Below are positions 23,703 through 28,521 of a stretch of DNA of 28,521 nt, piece by piece. A model generated the notes under the pieces. It saw only the letters and a list, made by a program, of their open reading frames with translations. It ran no database searches and was not told the DNA's origin. A program made the translations under genes and the position numbers. The DNA lies in contig JBCDGJ010000054.1 of NCBI GenBank assembly GCA_038757945.1, forward strand, positions 1 to 28,521, in the 5' to 3' direction. The stretch is from CALHVX01 sp038757945 (lineage in GTDB: Bacteria > Pseudomonadota > Gammaproteobacteria > Pseudomonadales > Azotimanducaceae). Each line of letters starts with the position of its first letter. Position 1 is the first letter of the stretch.

Positions 23703-25307
23703 CTAGCTCATCCGGTATCGCTCTGGAGCACGGATGCGCTCCGGGGTACCCGTGGGTCTGGACTCGTCGCTCTGCGCCTTTGGGCTGGCCTGCTGCGGTG
23801 CCGTGTCGCTCGCGCCGGTTGTGGCGCGGGTTGCTGCCTCTGTGCCCGGCTGCGCACGTTGCAGCACCGGGTGCCTGAGCCGGGCGGCACCCGCGAGGCG
23901 ATCGCTTGCGGGAGCAACTGCCGGCTGCAGGTGGCCAGCCGCCTGGCTGCTGCTGGTGCGCAGCGCTGAAGGCTGTGCGCCGGCGCCGGCGGGCTGCTGC
24001 ACCAGCGCACCGGCTGAGGCCGGCTCCATGACGCGAACGCGCAGCCCGGGTTGGGGGCGCGGCAGCCGCGTGATGACCACTGCCGCGTTGCTGCCGAAGT
24101 CACCGCGGACGATGATGCGGCGCTCTTCGTCGCTGCCGCCGGCCTGCTCACCGAGGCGCTGCACGCTGACGGCGACCAGTGCGCCTTCTTCGACCCGGTA
24201 GACGCGATTGCCGTCGTACAGGGCGCTGGCGGGTAGCGTTACCGCGTTGGTGATGGGTGGCAGGTTGATGGTCAATGCCGTGGTCATGCCCGGGACCGGC
24301 GCTGGAGAGCCGGGCTTCAGCCGGAAGATCGCGTCAACCTGACTCTGGCCCGGGCGTACCGCGCCCGCGAGCCGGTCGAAGACGAAGTGTCCGCTGTCGG
24401 TCAGGGCCACGATCGAGGGCAGCGCAGTCGATGGGTTCTCCTGCTGCCGACGGTAATAGTGCTGCTGCTCCGGCGGGACCGGAACGCGGATCTCCAGGCT
24501 GTCGCGATCGACCACGCTGACGAGGCTCGTGCCCGGCAGCAGGCGCTGGCCCACAGACGCGCTGACGTCGGTGATCAGTGCCGCGTAGGGAGCCGTCACG
24601 ATCAGCTTGTCGCGCCGCAGCGCAAGCTGATCGCGTTCTGATTCCGCAATCGCGAGCGCAGCGCGAGCTGCCTTGAGCTTCAGCGGAGCGGCTTCCAGTT
24701 CCTGCAGATGGCCTTCTACCTCGATGCGCGTGTCCGCCGTCTGCTCCCGAACCGTGTCGAGCAGTCCTTCGCTGATGAGCTGTCGTTCGCGCAGCTGCCG
24801 ATGCCGCTCGAGCCGTGCATCGGCGGTGCGCAGCCGCTCGCGTTGCTCGACGCTGCTGCGCTCGAGATAACGCTGTCGTGCCGCGGCTTCTGCCACCAGG
24901 GCCTGCTCCTGGCTGACCTGTGCGGTGAGGCTGGCCAGCTGAAGATCGAGTTCCCGGGTGTCGAGCTCGACCAGCACCGTGCCAGCCGCAACCTGATCCC
25001 CTTCGCGCACGTGCACCTTGCGCACGACGGCTTGCACCTCGGCAGCGAGATCCGCGCTGCTGCGTGCGGTAATCCGTCCGAACGCGCGCAGCTGCTGTTG
25101 CTGTGGGCCGGCGTTGACGGTCATTGTGCGCACCGGCCAGATTCTCGGTTCCGGTTCCTGCGGCGCAGCACTCGGTCCGGTGACCATCAGCAGCGCGCTC
25201 AGCGCCACGGCCACACCGATGCAGCCCAGCGCAAGATACAGCGCCCGGCGCCGTCCGCCGGCCGGGTTACGGGTGGTGTTCATGGCTTCAGCGTCTGCGG
25301 CCGGCAT
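23703..25307 (-). CDS. RND efflux membrane-fusion (periplasmic adaptor) protein
   Basis: This is a 534-residue HlyD/AcrA-type adaptor. One N-terminal anchor helix lies at 22-42. A split lipoyl domain has its first half at about 87-118 (VREGDQVAAGTVLVELD) and its second at about 234-268 (VTAPYAALITDVSASVGQ). A long coiled-coil hairpin lies between them. A beta-barrel and a membrane-proximal domain extend to about 428. The last ~105 residues are Ala/Gln/Pro/Ser-rich and match nothing usual in the family. ATG 25307 lies one base beyond the permease stop and eight bases after AGGAG, so the pair is coupled. An outer-membrane partner is not in the window. Substrates are unknown. Confidence 0.9.
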   Translation of the reverse strand: MPAADAEAMNTTRNPAGGRRRALYLALGCIGVAVALSALLMVTGPSAAPQEPEPRIWPVRTMTVNAGPQQQQLRAFGRITARSSADLAAEVQAVVRKVHVREGDQVAAGTVLVELDTRELDLQLASLTAQVSQEQALVAEAAARQRYLERSSVEQRERLRTADARLERHRQLRERQLISEGLLDTVREQTADTRIEVEGHLQELEAAPLKLKAARAALAIAESERDQLALRRDKLIVTAPYAALITDVSASVGQRLLPGTSLVSVVDRDSLEIRVPVPPEQQHYYRRQQENPSTALPSIVALTDSGHFVFDRLAGAVRPGQSQVDAIFRLKPGSPAPVPGMTTALTINLPPITNAVTLPASALYDGNRVYRVEEGALVAVSVQRLGEQAGGSDEERRIIVRGDFGSNAAVVITRLPRPQPGLRVRVMEPASAGALVQQPAGAGAQPSALRTSSSQAAGHLQPAVAPASDRLAGAARLRHPVLQRAQPGTEAATRATTGASDTAPQQASPKAQSDESRPTGTPERIRAPERYRMS

Positions 25308-25308
25308 C

Positions 25309-28300
25309 TCATGCGCTCCTGTTGTCGGGTTCGGTGGTTACAGTCGAATTCGGGGTCGGCAGCGCTGCCCGGGCCATGGCCAGCACGCCTGCCATGCGCC
25401 TGCCGGCCCGCGCCTTGCCGCGCTCCAGCAGCAGCAGCAGGGCGGGGATCACGATCAGCACCAGCAGCGTTGCAAAGGCGAGGCCGAAGCACAGCGTGAT
25501 GGCAATGGGCGTGACGTACATCGACAGCGACGAGCTCGTGAACAGCAGCGGCAGCAGGCCGGCAATGGTGGTCAGGGAGGTCAGCAGGACCGCGCGGAAC
25601 CGCGCTCGGACGGCATCGCGCAGCGCCGTCTCGAGCGCTACGCCGGCCGCCAGCTCGCGGCGCAGGAAGCTGATCAGCACGATGGAGTCGTTGACCACGA
25701 TGCCCGTGAGCGAAAAGAACGCGAGCAGCGACATGGCGCCGATGTCCCAGTTCATGATCCAGTGACCAACTACGGCGCCGGTAAAACCGAAGGGAATGGC
25801 CAGCATGATGGCAAGGGGCCACAGGTAGGAGGCGAAGGCCCAGGCCAGGATCAGATAGATCAGCACCAGGGTCAGCAGGCCGCCGAGCTGCATTGTCTCG
25901 AGCAGCAGCGCATCGTCCCGGGACTTGCCGCCCAGGCCGTAGTCGAGCTCGTACCGCTGCAGCAGCGACGGCAGCACGTTGTCCGTGACCTCGTTCAGCA
26001 CCTGGATGGCATTGCTGGTCTCCGGATCGACATCGGCGCTCACGGTCACGGCCAGCTCCCCGTCGGAATGACGGATCAGGTCCGTGCCGGTACGTCGGGT
26101 CAGCGTTGCGATGCTGGCGAGGGGGACGACACCGTCGCTGCTCAGGCTGATGGGAAACTGGCCGAGCCGCGACAGGTCGCGCCGTTCCGTTTCCGGTAAC
26201 AGCATCCGCACCTCAAGCTCGGCGTTGTGCTCGTTGAAGATCTGGATCAGCGTGCCGCTGTACGCATCGCGCAGCTGGGCGGCCACACCCTGAGTGCTCA
26301 GGCCCAGCTGCTCGCCGGTCGGCAGAAGCGTGAACACGATCTGCTCCCGGGCCGGTGGCAGGTTGTCGAGCACGTTGCTGACCCCCGGGTAGCGCTGGAG
26401 CTCGGCTGTCAGTTCACCGGCCGCGCTGCGCAGTGCTTCGAACTGCTGACCGCGCAGGATGAGGGAAAGGTCCGGCTGGTCGCCGCCGGCACCGCCACCC
26501 GCCCGGATACGCAGCCGCTCGACGAAGGGTGGCACGACCACGCGCTCGCGCCAGGCCGCCGCAAACTCGTCTGGCGACAGCGTGCGGGTTTCCGCGTAGG
26601 CGTAGTCGGCGCGCACCGAGGCGAACTGTTCACCGGTTTCGTCATCGTCCTCGAAGCGCGCCAGAGCGATGCGGGTCGAGTAACCCTGCAGGTTGCGGTT
26701 GTCGTAGGTCGCGTCAGTTTCATTCAGGGTGGCTTCGAGCTGCTCAAGGAACTGCCGGCGCTCGGTGGCGGTTGCGCTGGCGCTGAAAGCGACGTCGGCC
26801 TTCAGCGAGTCGATATCCATGCTGGTGACGAGGTTGAAGCCGACGTGCTGCGAAACCAGCAGCATGATCGCGACCAGCAGGCTGCTGCCGGCTGCGGTCA
26901 GGGTGACGCCCGGGTGGGCCAGTGCCCAGTCGACCCAGGACAGGAACCGCTGGTCGCGGAAGTCGGCGAACGCGCGGTTGAACCGGCTGCGCCAGCCGGC
27001 TGCCGCAGCCGGCAGCCGGTTGGACCGATGCTCGCCCGGCCCCTCGCCGAACCCTTCGTCGGAATGACCAAGGGGGCTGAGACGGTGGCCGAGGTGGCCG
27101 GGGAGCACCAGAAAACACTCGAACAGCGAGGCAAGAATCACGCACAGCAGCAGCGTCGGCAGCGCCAGGATCACGTCGCCCATGACACCGCCGATGATCA
27201 GCAGCGGCAGAAACGCGGCCAGGGTGGTCAGCGATGACGTCACCACCGGGGCGAACATGCGCTGGGCGCCGAGAACGGCGGCTTCCTGCGGTGCCATCCC
27301 CTGTTCGGTCAGCGCAACGATGTCTTCGCCGACGACGATGGCGTCGTCCACCACGATTCCGAGGGCCATGATCAGGCCGATGAGCGCGATGATGCTGATG
27401 CCGTAGCCGAAGCCCAGGTGAAACAGCGCCAGCGCCAGCATGAAGCTCACGGGGATGCCCAGCATGACCCACCAGGCGGCCCGCACGTTGAGGAACAGGT
27501 ACAGCACGCCGATGACCAGCAGCAGGCCGGAGAGGCCGTTTGACAGGATCATGTCGAGCTGCGCGCCAAGCAGCTGCCAGACGTTCTGCGACACGTTGAT
27601 GTCGATGCCGGCCGGCAGCTGCGGGCGGGTCTCTGCCAGCCAGTCGCGCAGTGCCTGCTCGCTGCGGTAGGCATCCGTTGCGGTATTGCGCAGCAGGCGC
27701 AGCTCGATCGCCGCCCGCCCGTCGCTGGTTATCTGCGGTTCGCCGGGCCGCGAGCGACGCACGACCTCGGCAATGTCACCGAGGCGCAGCAGCTGGCCGC
27801 CATGGCTGATCAGCAGCGCGTCATAGTCCAGCGGGTCGCGCCGATCGGCGAGGCTGCGAAGCTGCGTCGCGCCGCTGCCGTTACCGAGCGCGCCACCCGG
27901 CGCGTTGCGGCTTTCTGCCGCCACCTTCGCCGCCAGGTCGCTCAGCGTCAGCTTGAGCGCTGCGAGCTGCTCGCTGCGGACCTGCAGTGCAATTTCCTCG
28001 GCCGGCAGCCCGCTCAGGTAGATGGCTTCGATGCCGGCGTCGAGCAGGCTCTGCTCCATGGCGCGAGCTTCGGGAACCAGCTCCGCCAGGGTTCCGGGAC
28101 CGGTCACGATCAGCCGCGCTATGGGCTCGTAGTCGAGCGCCCGACGGATGATCGGTGTCTCGATGCCGGCCGGCAGGTTGCGCAGGCTGGCAACGCGCTG
28201 CTTGACGGTATCCAGGCTTTCGGCGACGTCGGCGTCGAAGTCGAGCTGCAGTACCAGCCGCATGTAGCCATCGACGGATCGCGAATTGTGGCTGCGCAGG

Positions 28301-28521
28301 TCCTTCAGGGTGCGCAGCTGCGCCTCGATGGGTCGGGTGACGAGGGCTTCGATGTCTTCGGCACCGGCACCGTCCCAGGTGACCTCAATGATGATCCAGG
28401 GCAGGTGCGCGGGCGGATCGAGCTGCGTCGGCATGACACGGGTCGCCCAGATGCCGGCCATGATCATCGCCAGCATAGTCAGATTCGCAGCTACCGGGTG
28501 GCGGGCAAATCGTTCGATCAA
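25309..28521 (-). CDS. RND (AcrB-like) efflux permease, reaching the window edge
   Basis: This is an inner-membrane proton-driven pump of 1070 residues as read. The first visible codon, at 28521, is TTG, and IERFARHPVAANL is the usual family N-terminus. The gene is therefore probably complete or short by at most a few residues. Twelve membrane helices and two large periplasmic loops are evident. The proton-relay pair Asp392/Asp393 lies in helix 4 (GIVVDDAIVV). The equivalent helix 10 segment reads GIVVNDSIVL, without the lysine of AcrB (Lys940), as in many environmental RND clades. The permease precedes its adaptor gene, the reverse of the acrAB order. Drug, lipid or other exporter role is not decidable. 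Confidence 0.93.
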   Translation of the reverse strand: MIERFARHPVAANLTMLAMIMAGIWATRVMPTQLDPPAHLPWIIIEVTWDGAGAEDIEALVTRPIEAQLRTLKDLRSHNSRSVDGYMRLVLQLDFDADVAESLDTVKQRVASLRNLPAGIETPIIRRALDYEPIARLIVTGPGTLAELVPEARAMEQSLLDAGIEAIYLSGLPAEEIALQVRSEQLAALKLTLSDLAAKVAAESRNAPGGALGNGSGATQLRSLADRRDPLDYDALLISHGGQLLRLGDIAEVVRRSRPGEPQITSDGRAAIELRLLRNTATDAYRSEQALRDWLAETRPQLPAGIDINVSQNVWQLLGAQLDMILSNGLSGLLLVIGVLYLFLNVRAAWWVMLGIPVSFMLALALFHLGFGYGISIIALIGLIMALGIVVDDAIVVGEDIVALTEQGMAPQEAAVLGAQRMFAPVVTSSLTTLAAFLPLLIIGGVMGDVILALPTLLLCVILASLFECFLVLPGHLGHRLSPLGHSDEGFGEGPGEHRSNRLPAAAAGWRSRFNRAFADFRDQRFLSWVDWALAHPGVTLTAAGSSLLVAIMLLVSQHVGFNLVTSMDIDSLKADVAFSASATATERRQFLEQLEATLNETDATYDNRNLQGYSTRIALARFEDDDETGEQFASVRADYAYAETRTLSPDEFAAAWRERVVVPPFVERLRIRAGGGAGGDQPDLSLILRGQQFEALRSAAGELTAELQRYPGVSNVLDNLPPAREQIVFTLLPTGEQLGLSTQGVAAQLRDAYSGTLIQIFNEHNAELEVRMLLPETERRDLSRLGQFPISLSSDGVVPLASIATLTRRTGTDLIRHSDGELAVTVSADVDPETSNAIQVLNEVTDNVLPSLLQRYELDYGLGGKSRDDALLLETMQLGGLLTLVLIYLILAWAFASYLWPLAIMLAIPFGFTGAVVGHWIMNWDIGAMSLLAFFSLTGIVVNDSIVLISFLRRELAAGVALETALRDAVRARFRAVLLTSLTTIAGLLPLLFTSSSLSMYVTPIAITLCFGLAFATLLVLIVIPALLLLLERGKARAGRRMAGVLAMARAALPTPNSTVTTEPDNRSA

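Noticed and set aside
26227..27237. 336-residue plus-strand frame opposite the RND permease
   Set aside because: Lies wholly inside the permease gene on the other strand and shows no family features.

Overview
The window is GC-rich, gene-dense bacterial chromosome with no mobile element, CRISPR array, tRNA or rRNA visible. The gene order miaB-phoH-ybeY-corC-lnt-leuS-lptE-holA, the gammaproteobacterial family DUF1820 and the LptE/Lnt envelope genes point to a Gammaproteobacterium. The high GC, the COQ4-type protein and the mix of oxidoreductases would fit something near the Nevskiales/Steroidobacterales/Chromatiales, but that finer placement is a guess.

Layout. (1) 1-2.7 kb: the tail of an unidentified gene, an O-antigen-ligase-like membrane protein on the minus strand, and a divergent periplasmic HtrA/Deg protease. 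(2) 2.8-6.5 kb: a zinc alcohol dehydrogenase on the minus strand, then a tightly overlapping plus-strand trio: folK, a secreted phospholipase-C/nuclease-like protein, and an LLM-class flavin oxidoreductase. (3) 6.5-12.04 kb: a run of eight minus-strand genes. In transcription order these are a TetR regulator, an ACT-domain protein, a ferredoxin-reductase-type flavoprotein, a stand-alone cereblon-type CULT-domain protein, a small membrane protein, a PTPS/QueD-family pterin enzyme, a short-chain dehydrogenase and a YhhQ-type 7-deazaguanine transporter. (4) 12.1-13.2 kb: a COQ4-family gene divergent from tetR, with two near-identical direct repeats in the shared promoter, and a convergent DUF1820 gene. 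(5) 13.3-23.7 kb: a long housekeeping run for tRNA thiomethylation, RNA maturation, lipoprotein acylation, Leu-tRNA synthesis, LPS export and the DNA polymerase delta subunit, ending in a methyltransferase. Its genes overlap or nearly touch, and most use GTG or TTG starts. (6) 23.7-28.5 kb: an RND efflux permease followed by its membrane-fusion partner, both on the minus strand.

Most interesting points. The CULT protein keeps all four zinc cysteines and the three-tryptophan pocket at the spacing of human cereblon. The PTPS-family enzyme lacks the usual catalytic cysteine but has an ExxHGH motif, and sits with an SDR and a deazapurine transporter. A 21-bp element is repeated with a 26-bp offset between tetR and coq4. 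A perfect 7-bp palindrome lies in front of the small membrane-protein gene. The longest non-coding stretch is about 210 bp (3898-4108), so no gene-free stretch exceeds 300 bp.
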